Assembly (NCBI RefSeq): GCF_039539485.1
Contig: NZ_BAABDF010000003.1
Location: forward strand, 434,001 to 498,000
Length of the DNA stretch: 64,000 bases
Origin: Celeribacter arenosi
GTDB taxonomy: Bacteria; Pseudomonadota; Alphaproteobacteria; Rhodobacterales; Rhodobacteraceae
Direction of reading: 5' to 3'
Shown: positions 34,380 through 42,243 of the stretch, in pieces
Numbering within the stretch: position 1 is the stretch's first letter
How the letters are laid out: each line of letters opens with the position of its first letter
Made by a program: the position numbers and the translations under genes
The notes under the pieces: model-generated
The model's database searches: none
What the model was told of the DNA's origin: nothing
What the model saw: the letters and a program-made list of their open reading frames with translations, nothing else

Positions 34380-35459
34380 ATGCATAATCTCACCAAATCC
34401 GTAGCCGCAGCGGCGCTATTTTTCGCAGGAACCACAGGTGCGTTTGCCCAGGAGGTCACGCTGCGTTTCCAGCATTTCGTGTCGCCCGCCTCCGGGTCGC
34501 CGATGTATTTCATGGAGCCATGGGCAGAGAAGATCGAACGCGAGAGCGAGGGTCGCATCAAGATCGAGATCTATCCGCTGATGCAGTTGGGGGGCCGTGC
34601 GCCGGACCAATACGACCTGATCCGCGATGGCGCGATTGACGGGGGCTGGGTCATTCCGGGTTATCAGCCGGGCCGTTTCCCCGAGGTCGAGGCGCTGGAG
34701 TTGCCGTTCATCACCGCGAAGTCGGGTGAGTTGGCGTCCATCGCGGCGTGGGAGTTTACCCAAAAGCACCTGATGGATGATTTCGCCGATGTGAAGGTTC
34801 TGGCCGCGCACATGCATGGCGAGGGTTTGGTCCACAAAAAGGGTGCCGCGCTGACCACGATTGAGGATTTCAAGGGGCTGAAGCTGCGCGCGCCGACGCG
34901 CACCTCAACGTTGCTGTTGGACAAACTCGGGGCGACGCCTGTGGGGATGCCGGTTCCGGCCTTTCCCGAAGCGCTCGCCAAGGGGGTTCTTGATGGCGGG
35001 GTGATTACGTTCGAGATGGCACCATCGCTCAAGCTCGACGAATTGACCGACAGCCACACCGATGTGGCCGGTGACCGGTCGCTTTATAACCTCTATTTCA
35101 TCTGGGCGATGAACAAGGCGAAATACGACAGCCTGCCCGATGATCTGAAAGCGGTGATTGATGCCAACTCCGGCCTGATGGCCAGCGAATGGTCGGGCGT
35201 TGCCTATGACATGGGTGACGAGGACGGGTTGGTCGAGATTGCGGCATCGGGCAATGAAATCGCTGTGCTCAGCGAAGAGGAAACGGCAAAAATCCGCGCC
35301 TTGGGCGAAGAGGTGATTGCAGAGTGGGTTGCCGAGATGACGGCCAAAGGTTACCCTGCGTCAGCTTTGGTTCAGGATGCCCGCGCTGCGGTGGATCATG
35401 CACTGGCAAGCCACCCGTGGATTGACACCACGGGCGCGGCGATCACGGTTAGCAAGTGA
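34380..35459 (+). CDS. TRAP transporter solute-binding protein (DctP family)
   Basis: A 359-residue periplasmic binding protein. A signal peptide of about 23 residues ends at AFA-QEV. The DctP fold follows (TLRFQHFVSPASGSPMY; VEALELPFITAKSGEL; GLKLRAPTRTSTLLLDKLGATPV, shown in parts; GVITFEM), including the conserved Arg of KLRAPTR that binds a carboxylate. AAGGAGG precedes the ATG. The membrane subunits DctQ and DctM are not adjacent, so it must pair with a remote permease. It has its own terminator, and two palindromes in its upstream region suggest tight control. Confidence 0.9.
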   Translation: MHNLTKSVAAAALFFAGTTGAFAQEVTLRFQHFVSPASGSPMYFMEPWAEKIERESEGRIKIEIYPLMQLGGRAPDQYDLIRDGAIDGGWVIPGYQPGRFPEVEALELPFITAKSGELASIAAWEFTQKHLMDDFADVKVLAAHMHGEGLVHKKGAALTTIEDFKGLKLRAPTRTSTLLLDKLGATPVGMPVPAFPEALAKGVLDGGVITFEMAPSLKLDELTDSHTDVAGDRSLYNLYFIWAMNKAKYDSLPDDLKAVIDANSGLMASEWSGVAYDMGDEDGLVEIAASGNEIAVLSEEETAKIRALGEEVIAEWVAEMTAKGYPASALVQDARAAVDHALASHPWIDTTGAAITVSK

Positions 35460-35514
35460 CCGGAAATATCTAACCGTTAGAGCGGTTATAGGGCGGTAGG
35501 CGCATCGCCCCTTT

Positions 35515-35550
35515 GAAAGGGCCGGTCCAGGGGTGGGGTGGCCCTTTCTT
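35515..35550 (+). terminator. Rho-independent terminator of the TRAP binding protein gene
   Basis: AAAGGGCC (35516-35523) pairs perfectly with GGCCCTTT (35540-35547), followed by CTTCTT. The loop is G-rich. Confidence 0.75.
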
Positions 35551-35580
35551 CTTGTCTTGGAGGTTTGTCTTGGGGGCGGT

Positions 35581-36240
35581 TTAGCGCGGATTTGTCAGGC
35601 CGAGGCGGGCGGGCAGGTCGGCCATGGCGGCGAGGTGTTCGGCGCCCGTTGCGGTGAGATGCGCGCCATCGCCGCGTGTGTCGAACCCAAAACAGCGCAT
35701 ATTGGCGCGCGCCGCCGCGATGCAGCCCGAGGGGCTGTCATCGATCATGATCGCGCGGGTGGGATCGACGCCCATAGAGCGCGCGGCGATCAGCAGCAGC
35801 TCGGGGTCCGGTTTGCCCGTGCCATGGGTGTGGGCGGAGTGCAGGCGGCCCGCGAGGCGTTTGTAGAAGGCGGGATGCGCGCCGAGCGTGATCTCCATTT
35901 TCTCCATCGGGCCGTTGGAGGCGACGCAATAGGGGATGCCAGCGGCGTCGAGCGCGTCGAGGGCGGATTCGATACCCACGATCAGGGCCACGCCGTCGCG
36001 CAGGCGGTCGAACATTTTGGCGTAGAAATCGGGGACCCATGTGTCGGGCAGCGTTGCGCCATTGGCCACGGCTTTCTTGGCGACGTTGGACATCATCAGG
36101 CCGGTGTAGTCGCGTTCGATGTCATCCATGGTGAGGGTGAGGCCATGGGCGTCGAGGTCATCGCGCAAAAGCGCCAGCGTGGGCGGTTCGCTATCCACGA
36201 GGACACCGTCGCAGTCGAAAATCAAGAGATCGGGTTTCAT
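35581..36240 (-). CDS. HAD family phosphatase (PGMB-like)
   Basis: A 219-residue HAD-IA hydrolase. Motif I is LLIFDCDGVLVDSE (nucleophile and acid Asp), motif II YCVASNGPMEKM, motif III Lys in GTGKPDPEL, motif IV IMIDDSPSG. The cap domain between residues 17 and 85 is of the small helical type seen in beta-phosphoglucomutase-like phosphatases (GPH/YniC-like). Substrate unknown. The ATG at 36240 overlaps the rsmD stop; the frame beyond is antisense read-through. Confidence 0.9.
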   Translation of the reverse strand: MKPDLLIFDCDGVLVDSEPPTLALLRDDLDAHGLTLTMDDIERDYTGLMMSNVAKKAVANGATLPDTWVPDFYAKMFDRLRDGVALIVGIESALDALDAAGIPYCVASNGPMEKMEITLGAHPAFYKRLAGRLHSAHTHGTGKPDPELLLIAARSMGVDPTRAIMIDDSPSGCIAAARANMRCFGFDTRGDGAHLTATGAEHLAAMADLPARLGLTNPR

Positions 36241-36797
36241 GCGGGCTCCAGAAAGTGGATTTTGGTGTCGCCGTAGCGGCGGGTGTCGAGCAGGGTGAGG
36301 GCGTCGGGCGGGGTGATCTCGGCGCTTTCTTCCCACACGATCAGGGCGTCGGGGGCGATCCAGCCGCCGGTGAGCGCGGCGGCAAGCGCCTTTTCCCCGA
36401 GCGATTTGGCGTAGGGCGGATCGAGGAAGACCAGCGTGAAGGGCGCGCCGAGGTTGCCGGGCAGGCGGGTAGCGTCGCTGCGCAGTAGGGTGGTGTCCGA
36501 TTGCGCGCGGCATTTGGCGATGTTTTCGAAAATGAGGCTCTGTGCCTTTCGCCCGTCGTCCACGAAGGTGACGTGGGATGCGCCGCGCGACAGCGCCTCC
36601 AGCCCCAGTGCGCCGGTGCCCGCAAAGAGGTCGAGGACGGTGGCATCTGTGATCGGGTCGCCGAAACGGCCGCCCGCGAGGACGTTGAACAGGCTTTCGC
36701 GCGTGCGGTCGGTGGTCGGGCGCAGATGGGCGCCCGCGTCGCCTTTGCCTACCGAGGCGAGCGTGAGGCCGCGATGTTTGCCTGCGATAATGCGCAT
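36237..36797 (-). CDS. rsmD: 16S rRNA (guanine966-N2)-methyltransferase
   Basis: A 186-residue SAM-dependent enzyme that methylates G966 of 16S rRNA. It starts MRIIAGKHRG, as typical for RsmD, and has RPTTDRTRESLFNVL, the SAM-binding motif VLDLFAGTGALGLEALSRGA and the catalytic FLDPPY. The start overlaps the stop of the oxidoreductase gene by one base and its stop overlaps the HAD gene, so this is the middle gene of a tight three-gene unit. Confidence 0.95.
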   Translation of the reverse strand: MRIIAGKHRGLTLASVGKGDAGAHLRPTTDRTRESLFNVLAGGRFGDPITDATVLDLFAGTGALGLEALSRGASHVTFVDDGRKAQSLIFENIAKCRAQSDTTLLRSDATRLPGNLGAPFTLVFLDPPYAKSLGEKALAAALTGGWIAPDALIVWEESAEITPPDALTLLDTRRYGDTKIHFLEPA

Positions 36798-38002
36798 CAG
36801 GATTTCAGGAGCGGTTTGAGGTCGACCTCGGGGTCGGCGGCAATGTCGGGGTCGACGTTTTTGCCCGCTTCGATGAGGCGTTTGGCGATCATATAGGCGC
36901 GCGGATCGTTCATGGCGTCGATCGCGATGAGGCGGTCGTTGGCGTAATACCAGTGCGAGCGCGAGGTTTCGCCGTCGCGCACCACCACGCGGTCGTGGCC
37001 GGTGGACAGGCCCGCGATTTGCAGTTTGATGTCGTATTGATCGGACCAGAACCACGGTTTGGGCGTGTAGGTCACATCGTCGCCGGCCATGTTTTTCGCC
37101 GCGACGTCGGCCATGTCGATGGCGTTGCCCACGGATTCCAGACGCATTTGCGCGCCCGCATGGGGGAAGGATGCGCAGTCGCCCGCGGCGTAGATATCGG
37201 GGTCGCTGGTGCGGGCGTGGTCGTCGCAGGCGATGCCGTTGTCGAGGGTGAGACCCGCGTCTTCGGCCAGCTTTGCGGCGGGGGTGATGCCGACGCCGAC
37301 GATCACGAAGTCCACGTCGAGCGTGGTGCCATCAGTGAGCGTGGCGGCGCGCACGCGGGTGTCACCGGTGAGGGTTTGCAGGCCGACGCCTTCGCGGATG
37401 TCGACGCCGTGGGACCTATGCAGGTCGCGGAAATAGTCGGAGGTCTGCGAGCTGGCGACGCGTTGCAGGATGCGGTCGGCCATTTCGACGAGCGTGACGG
37501 TGAGGCCCTTTTTGGCGGCGACGGCGGCGGCCTCCAGCCCGATGTAGCCGCCCCCTACGATGAGGACGCGCGCGCCGTCGACCAGTTCGGGGCCCATGGC
37601 GTCGGCGTCCGCGAGGCTGCGCATGGTGTAGACGCCGTCGAGGTCACCGCCGACGGCGGCGGGCAGGCGGCGGGGCAGCGATCCGGTGGTCAGGGCGAGT
37701 TTGTCATAGGAAAGCGTTTCATCCTCCAGCGTCACGCGATGCGCCGCCGGGTCAATGGCGCGCACCGATTGGCCGGTGACGAGGCGGATGTTCTGATCAT
37801 CATACCAACTGCGCGGGCGCAGGTAGAGCCGGTCCAGCGGCATGTCGCCCAAAAGGTAGGATTTCGACAGCGGCGGGCGTTGGTAGGGCGGCGCGGTTTC
37901 GTCACCGATCAGGGTGATGTCGCCATCAAAACCCTGAGCGCGCAGGGTGCCTGCGAGTGTCTGACCTGCCTGTCCGGCACCGATGATGATGAAATGGCTC
38001 AT
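36797..38002 (-). CDS. NAD(P)/FAD-dependent ferredoxin reductase-like oxidoreductase
   Basis: A 401-residue flavoprotein. The FAD-binding FIIIGAGQAGQTLAGTLR is at the N-terminus, PPYQRPPLSKSYL follows, the NAD-binding VLIVGGGYIGLEAAAVAAKKG is near residue 150 and IYAAGDCASFP near 280. The pattern PPLSKSYL is characteristic of reductases of the rhodocoxin/putidaredoxin or dioxygenase ferredoxin type. No ferredoxin or oxygenase gene is adjacent. AGAGGAAA precedes the ATG at 38002. It is divergent from the peroxiredoxin gene; the 74-base gap holds both promoters. Confidence 0.9.
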   Translation of the reverse strand: MSHFIIIGAGQAGQTLAGTLRAQGFDGDITLIGDETAPPYQRPPLSKSYLLGDMPLDRLYLRPRSWYDDQNIRLVTGQSVRAIDPAAHRVTLEDETLSYDKLALTTGSLPRRLPAAVGGDLDGVYTMRSLADADAMGPELVDGARVLIVGGGYIGLEAAAVAAKKGLTVTLVEMADRILQRVASSQTSDYFRDLHRSHGVDIREGVGLQTLTGDTRVRAATLTDGTTLDVDFVIVGVGITPAAKLAEDAGLTLDNGIACDDHARTSDPDIYAAGDCASFPHAGAQMRLESVGNAIDMADVAAKNMAGDDVTYTPKPWFWSDQYDIKLQIAGLSTGHDRVVVRDGETSRSHWYYANDRLIAIDAMNDPRAYMIAKRLIEAGKNVDPDIAADPEVDLKPLLKS

Positions 38003-38076
38003 GTTTTTCCTCTGGACAGTTCCGTGCGGGACCCTACATCTCGGGTCATTGGAAACGCAACGATGAGACATGACAA

Positions 38077-38565
38077 ATGACAATTTCTGTGGGCGACAAA
38101 CTACCGGGCGGAACGGTTTTGATCATGGGCGCCGAGGGGCCCGAGCAGGTTGATCTGGCCAAGAAGTTCGCGGGCCGCAACGTGGTTCTCTTTGGTCTGC
38201 CCGGCGCGTTTACCGGCACCTGTACCAACGCGCATCTGCCGAGCTTTATCCGCACCAAGGGCCAGTTCGATGCCAAGGGCGTGGACGAGGTGATTTGCCT
38301 CGCGGTGAACGATCCCTTCGTGCTCGACGCGTGGTCGTCGGCCACCGGTGCGGGTGCGGCGGGCATTACGCTGGTCGGGGATGCGGGTTCGGAATTCGTC
38401 AGCGCCGCGGGTCTGGACATGACCGCGCCGGGTGCGGGTTTTTACAAACGCTCGAAACGTTTCGCGCTCTATGCCGAGGATGGTGTGGTCAAGGTGATCA
38501 ACATCGAGGACAGCCCCGGTGTGTGCGGGATTTCCGCAGGCGAGGGATTGTTGGCCGAGATGTAA
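38077..38565 (+). CDS. Prx5-type peroxiredoxin
   Basis: A 162-residue thiol peroxidase. The peroxidatic Cys49 is in PGAFTGTCTNAHLPSF, a Prx5 hallmark, and a second Cys lies in DSPGVCGISAGE near the C-terminus and may act as resolving Cys. It reduces hydrogen peroxide and alkyl hydroperoxides in the cytoplasm. Monocistronic, with a strong terminator; divergent from a flavin reductase. Confidence 0.93.
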   Translation: MTISVGDKLPGGTVLIMGAEGPEQVDLAKKFAGRNVVLFGLPGAFTGTCTNAHLPSFIRTKGQFDAKGVDEVICLAVNDPFVLDAWSSATGAGAAGITLVGDAGSEFVSAAGLDMTAPGAGFYKRSKRFALYAEDGVVKVINIEDSPGVCGISAGEGLLAEM

Positions 38566-38587
38566 ACCGGCCCGTCATGAGTTACGA

Positions 38588-38620
38588 AAAACGCCGCAGG
38601 AGACTGCGGCGTTTTGTTTG
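38588..38620 (+). terminator. Bidirectional intrinsic terminator
   Basis: AAAACGCCGCA (38588-38598) and TGCGGCGTTTT (38605-38615) form an 11-bp stem with a 6-base loop. T-runs are on both strands, so it ends the peroxiredoxin gene and the opposing mscS unit. Confidence 0.92.
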
Positions 38621-38635
38621 TGCGGGTGGTCGGAT

Positions 38636-39484
38636 TTAACCTGCGTTGCTCAGAACGGTGCGGGTCGGGAAGGGGATGTCCACGCCCGCTTGGTCGAGCG
38701 CCTCTTTGACCTTTCGTTTCATGTCGGCCTGATAGGCGAAATAGTCGCTGCCATTGACCCAGACGCGCACGAGGAAATCGACCGAGAAATCGCCCAGATT
38801 ATTGACCTGAATAAAGGGTTCGGGGTCGGGTTTGGAGCGCGTGTCGGCCATGATGGTTTTGCGGATCACCTCTTCGGCGGTTTTCAGGTTGGCGCCATAG
38901 CTTACCCCGAACACCCATTCCGCGCGGCGCATTTTATTGGCCGAGTAGTTGGTGATGATGTCGCCCCAGACCTGCGCGTTGGGCACGATGACCTGCACGT
39001 TGGAGGTGTCGGCCAGTTCGGTGAAGTTCAGCGAGATGTCTTTGACGGTGCCCATTTTGCCCGCGACCTCGACGAAATCGCCGTTTTTGAAGGGGCGGAA
39101 GAAGACGATCATCACGCCTGCGGCGACGTTGGAGAGCGTGCCCTGCAGCGCCAGACCGATGGCCAGACCGGCGGCACCGATGGCCGCGACCAGAGAGGTG
39201 GTTTGGATGCCGAAGGTATTGAGCACCAAGAGCACCGTGAAGGCGATGATCGTGTAGCGGGCGATGTTGGAGAAGAAGCCGAACAGCGTCGCGTCCAGAT
39301 GCGGGTAGCGATCGGAGATGCCGCGCACACGGCGACTGACCCAGCCTGCGAAGAAGAACCCGATCAGAAGCAGCGCGGTTGCCGACAGGACCGATCCCAC
39401 CGCGCTGACGAGGAATTCCAGCGTCAGGATGTCGCCGATGGATTTGCCGCCGTAGATTTCGGTCGTGAGAAACTTTTCAAGCAT
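38636..39484 (-). CDS. Small-conductance mechanosensitive channel (MscS family)
   Basis: A 282-residue inner-membrane channel with three N-terminal helices; the pore helix TM3 is in AAIGAAGLAIGLALQGTLSNVAAG (parts), followed by GVMIVFFRPFKNGDFVEV and the cytoplasmic beta domain. It releases solutes on hypo-osmotic shock. The ATG at 39484 is chosen by the family start; it overlaps the phhB stop by eight bases. Last gene of the long minus-strand unit. Confidence 0.92.
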   Translation of the reverse strand: MLEKFLTTEIYGGKSIGDILTLEFLVSAVGSVLSATALLLIGFFFAGWVSRRVRGISDRYPHLDATLFGFFSNIARYTIIAFTVLLVLNTFGIQTTSLVAAIGAAGLAIGLALQGTLSNVAAGVMIVFFRPFKNGDFVEVAGKMGTVKDISLNFTELADTSNVQVIVPNAQVWGDIITNYSANKMRRAEWVFGVSYGANLKTAEEVIRKTIMADTRSKPDPEPFIQVNNLGDFSVDFLVRVWVNGSDYFAYQADMKRKVKEALDQAGVDIPFPTRTVLSNAG

Positions 39485-39779
39485 GCGGTGCGGCCTCATC
39501 CATTTTTCGTGCGAGTTTGATGTCTTTGTCGGTGAGCCCGCCCGCGTCATGGGTGGACAGGATGACTTCTACTGTGCGGTAGACGTTTGTCCATTCGGGA
39601 TGGTGGTTCATTTTCTCTGCATGCAGCGCCACGCGGGTCATAAAAGCGAAGGCCTGCGTGAAATCGGGGAATTTGAAGCGTTTTGCGATGGCCGCGCCGC
39701 CTTCGGTTTCCGCCCAGCCGGTGTCGAGGAGGGGGGCAAGCTTTTCGGCGCGATCGGGGTCGGAAAGGATATCAGTCAT
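39477..39779 (-). CDS. phhB: 4a-hydroxytetrahydrobiopterin dehydratase
   Basis: A 100-residue pterin carbinolamine dehydratase. The active-site cluster is AEKMNHHPEWTNVYRTVEV, with two adjacent His, and the C-terminus has LTDKDIKLARKMDE, typical of the family. It recycles the pterin cofactor of phenylalanine hydroxylase; that gene is not nearby. The ATG at 39779 overlaps the preceding gene by eight bases, and the stop overlaps mscS. Confidence 0.93.
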   Translation of the reverse strand: MTDILSDPDRAEKLAPLLDTGWAETEGGAAIAKRFKFPDFTQAFAFMTRVALHAEKMNHHPEWTNVYRTVEVILSTHDAGGLTDKDIKLARKMDEAAPHA

Positions 39780-40953
39780 GGTCGCTCTCCTGATTGGTTT
39801 TTCGAAATGGCCCGTAGGCGGTGAGCAGGCTGACCTCTTCGCCCACGGCCGCGCGTTCCTGATCGAGGTAGTCGGCGATGGCGCGCCGGAAACCGGCGTC
39901 CGCGATCCAGTGTAGCGAATGGGTTTCGTTGGGCAGGTAGCCACGGGCGAGTTTGTGTTCGCCCTGCGCGCCGGCTTCGACGCGGGTGAGGCCATTGGCG
40001 ATGGCGTAGTCGATGGCCTGATAGTAGCAGAGTTCGAAATGCAGCGCGGGGTGGTGTTCGCTGCACCCCCAGTAGCGCCCGAACAGCGTGTTTTGCCCGA
40101 TGAAGTTGAGCGCACCGGCCACGGGGTGACCATCGCGCGTGGCGAGGATGAGGAGGATTTCGGAGCGCATTGTTTCATGGACATGATCAAAGAACGCGCG
40201 GGTGAGGTAGGGGGTTCCCCATTTTCGCGCGCCTGTGTCTTGGTAAAAGGTCCAGAAGGCGTCCCAGTGTTCGGGTTGGATGGCGTCGCCGGTGAGTTGG
40301 ATGATCTCTCCGCCAAAGCTTTGGGCCTGCGCGCGTTCGCGGCGGATGTTTTTGCGTTTGCGCGACGAAAGCGCGGCGAGGAAGGCGTCGAAGTCTGCGT
40401 AGCCGTTGTTTTCCCAGTGGAATTGTTGGCCTAGGCGGGTGAGCAGGCCCATGTCTTCGCCCGCTGCGGCCTCTGTGTCGGTGCAAAATGTGATGTGCAG
40501 CGAGGAGAGCCCCATTTGATCGCACAGTTGCACCGCGCCTTGGACGAGGGCGGCCTGACCGATTTCCTCGCACCCTTCGCGGGTCAGCAGGCGCGGGCCT
40601 GTGACGGGGGTGAAGGGCACGGCGATTTGCAGTTTCGGGTAGTAGCGCCCGCCCGCGTTTTCATAGGCATGGGCCCATTGGAAATCGAAGACGTATTCGC
40701 CCTGCGAGTGGGATTTGAGGTAGGCGGGGGCGACGGCGATGGTGTCTTCGCCGCGTTTGGCCATCAGGTAGCGCGGGTGCCATCCGGTGCCTGTGCCGAC
40801 CGATCCGGAGGCTTCGAGGGCGGCGAGGAAGCGGTGGGTGGTGAAGGGATCGGGGGCGGTTCCCGTGGCGGGCGCGCGTGCGCAGGCATCCCATTCGTCG
40901 GGCGCGATGTCCGTGATGGTCGAGGAGACGGTGATGGTGATTTGTTCTGACAC
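39772..40953 (-). CDS. FemAB-like GNAT-fold acyltransferase (DUF482)
   Basis: A 393-residue protein of the peptidogalycan/DUF482 group. Recognisable segments are DPFTTHRFLAALEASGSVG, WHPRYLMAKR, VFDFQWAHAYENAGGRYYPKLQ (first part), SRKRKNIRRER and CYYQAIDYAIANGLTRVEAGAQGEHK (parts). Members are predicted aminoacyl or acetyl transferases acting on an unknown substrate. Start GTG at 40953, with AAAGGG upstream. It overlaps phhB by eight bases. Confidence 0.88.
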   Translation of the reverse strand: MSEQITITVSSTITDIAPDEWDACARAPATGTAPDPFTTHRFLAALEASGSVGTGTGWHPRYLMAKRGEDTIAVAPAYLKSHSQGEYVFDFQWAHAYENAGGRYYPKLQIAVPFTPVTGPRLLTREGCEEIGQAALVQGAVQLCDQMGLSSLHITFCTDTEAAAGEDMGLLTRLGQQFHWENNGYADFDAFLAALSSRKRKNIRRERAQAQSFGGEIIQLTGDAIQPEHWDAFWTFYQDTGARKWGTPYLTRAFFDHVHETMRSEILLILATRDGHPVAGALNFIGQNTLFGRYWGCSEHHPALHFELCYYQAIDYAIANGLTRVEAGAQGEHKLARGYLPNETHSLHWIADAGFRRAIADYLDQERAAVGEEVSLLTAYGPFRKTNQESDHD

Positions 40954-40999
40954 GATTGGCCCTTTGTTCACCCTAGGTTTGGGGCACCATGCGGCAGGG

Positions 41000-41758
41000 T
41001 CAAGCGGGGAGGTAGGATTCGAAGGTGATATTATCGGCAACAGTGCGCGCGGCGCGTTCGTCATCGCCCGATCTGACAGTCCAGCACAGGATTTTGGCAC
41101 CGCTGTCTTTGAGGGCGCGCACGCGGGGGGTGCCAAGGTCGCTCCAGTGGTGCGAGATGAAGGAGGCGCCCGCGGTGTCATAGTCGGGGATGGTGCGCAG
41201 GTGGCGGCGGGTCTGGTCGCTGAGCAGGGGCCAGTTGTCGGGCGCAAAGGCGCTGGTGGTCAGGCCGCGCGGGATCTGCGGGGACAGGCGGGCCATTTCG
41301 ATCACAGAGTGCGGGTTGAAGGACATCACCGCCACGGGGCCTTTGTAGGCGTTGAGCAGCGGGGCCATGGCGGCCTCAAGGGGGCCGATGTCGGGGCCCA
41401 TATTGCCGTCCTGATCCTTGATCTCGATGAGCAGGGGCACGCGGCCTGCGATGCGTTTGAGCACATCGGCGAGGGTCGGCACGCCGGTCTCGCCGGTGGT
41501 GAAGGTCGCGCGTGACAGGGTGTCGGTGGTTTGCATCGCGATAGGACCGCGCAGGTCTGTGAGGCGGGCGAGGTCGTAGTCGTGAAACACCATCGGGGTG
41601 TTGTCGCGGGCGGGTTGGATGTCGATTTCGATGCCAAAGCCCGCGTCGATGGCGGCGTCGATGGCGGCGAGGTTGTTTTCGGCGCGCGTCACATTGCCAT
41701 CGTGCAGGGCGCGGTGGGTGATCGGGCGGGCGAGGAAGGCATCGGGGAGAGGCGGCAT
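41000..41758 (-). CDS. Glycerophosphodiester phosphodiesterase
   Basis: A 252-residue GDPD-fold enzyme hydrolysing glycerophosphodiesters to glycerol 3-phosphate. Catalytic and metal residues appear in HRALHDGNVTRAENNLAAI (first His), GIEIDIQPARDNTPMVFHDYDL (Glu-Asp and second His, in parts) and LLIEIKD. No signal peptide, so it is cytoplasmic. Its start touches the RidA stop, so it belongs to the same transcript; the FemAB-like gene follows 46 bases on. Confidence 0.93.
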   Translation of the reverse strand: MPPLPDAFLARPITHRALHDGNVTRAENNLAAIDAAIDAGFGIEIDIQPARDNTPMVFHDYDLARLTDLRGPIAMQTTDTLSRATFTTGETGVPTLADVLKRIAGRVPLLIEIKDQDGNMGPDIGPLEAAMAPLLNAYKGPVAVMSFNPHSVIEMARLSPQIPRGLTTSAFAPDNWPLLSDQTRRHLRTIPDYDTAGASFISHHWSDLGTPRVRALKDSGAKILCWTVRSGDDERAARTVADNITFESYLPA

Positions 41759-42216
41759 CAGGCGATCTCGAAAATGGCCTCGATTTCGACGGCCACGCCG
41801 AGCGGCAGGGACGCGGCGGACACGGCCGAGCGGGCGTGGCGGCCTTTGTCGCCGAGGAGCGCGACGAGAAGATCGGAGGCGCCGTTGATGACCTTTGGCT
41901 GGTCGGTGAAATCGGGGGTGGAGTTCACAAAGCCGGTCAGTTTCACCACCCGCACGAGGCGTGACATGTCACCGTTGAGAGCGGCGCGCAGTTGCGCCAG
42001 CAGCGCCAAGGCGCAGCGTTCAGCCGCCTTTGCGCCCGCAGCGGCGTCCATCGTGCCGCCGAGTTTGCCGAGGATCAGGCCGTTTTGGTCGCTCGAAATC
42101 TGGCCGGAGACGAAGAGCTGTGCGCCGCTTTGCACGAAGGGCACGTAGTTGGCCGCGGGCGCGGGGGCGTCGGGCAGGGTCAGGCCGAGGTCGGCGAGTT
42201 TGGCGTCGATATCCAT
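41758..42216 (-). CDS. RidA family protein
   Basis: A 152-residue protein of the longer RidA branch (YjgF-like). It shows FVQSGAQLFVSGQISSDQNG, LALLAQLRAAL, VVKLTGFVNSTPDF and HARSAVSAASLPLGVAVEIEAIF (shown in part); the Arg in the ARSAVSA segment is the substrate-binding position. Typical RidA hydrolyses reactive enamines and imines from PLP enzymes. The gene is 27 bases after the type I secretion adaptor gene on the same strand. Confidence 0.92.
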   Translation of the reverse strand: MDIDAKLADLGLTLPDAPAPAANYVPFVQSGAQLFVSGQISSDQNGLILGKLGGTMDAAAGAKAAERCALALLAQLRAALNGDMSRLVRVVKLTGFVNSTPDFTDQPKVINGASDLLVALLGDKGRHARSAVSAASLPLGVAVEIEAIFEIA

Positions 42217-42243
42217 GGGAACTCCGGGGCAGGAAGGTGGGTG

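Noticed and set aside
36953..38080. 375-codon plus-strand frame opposite the FAD oxidoreductase
   Set aside because: Antisense; the minus strand has intact FAD and NAD motifs.
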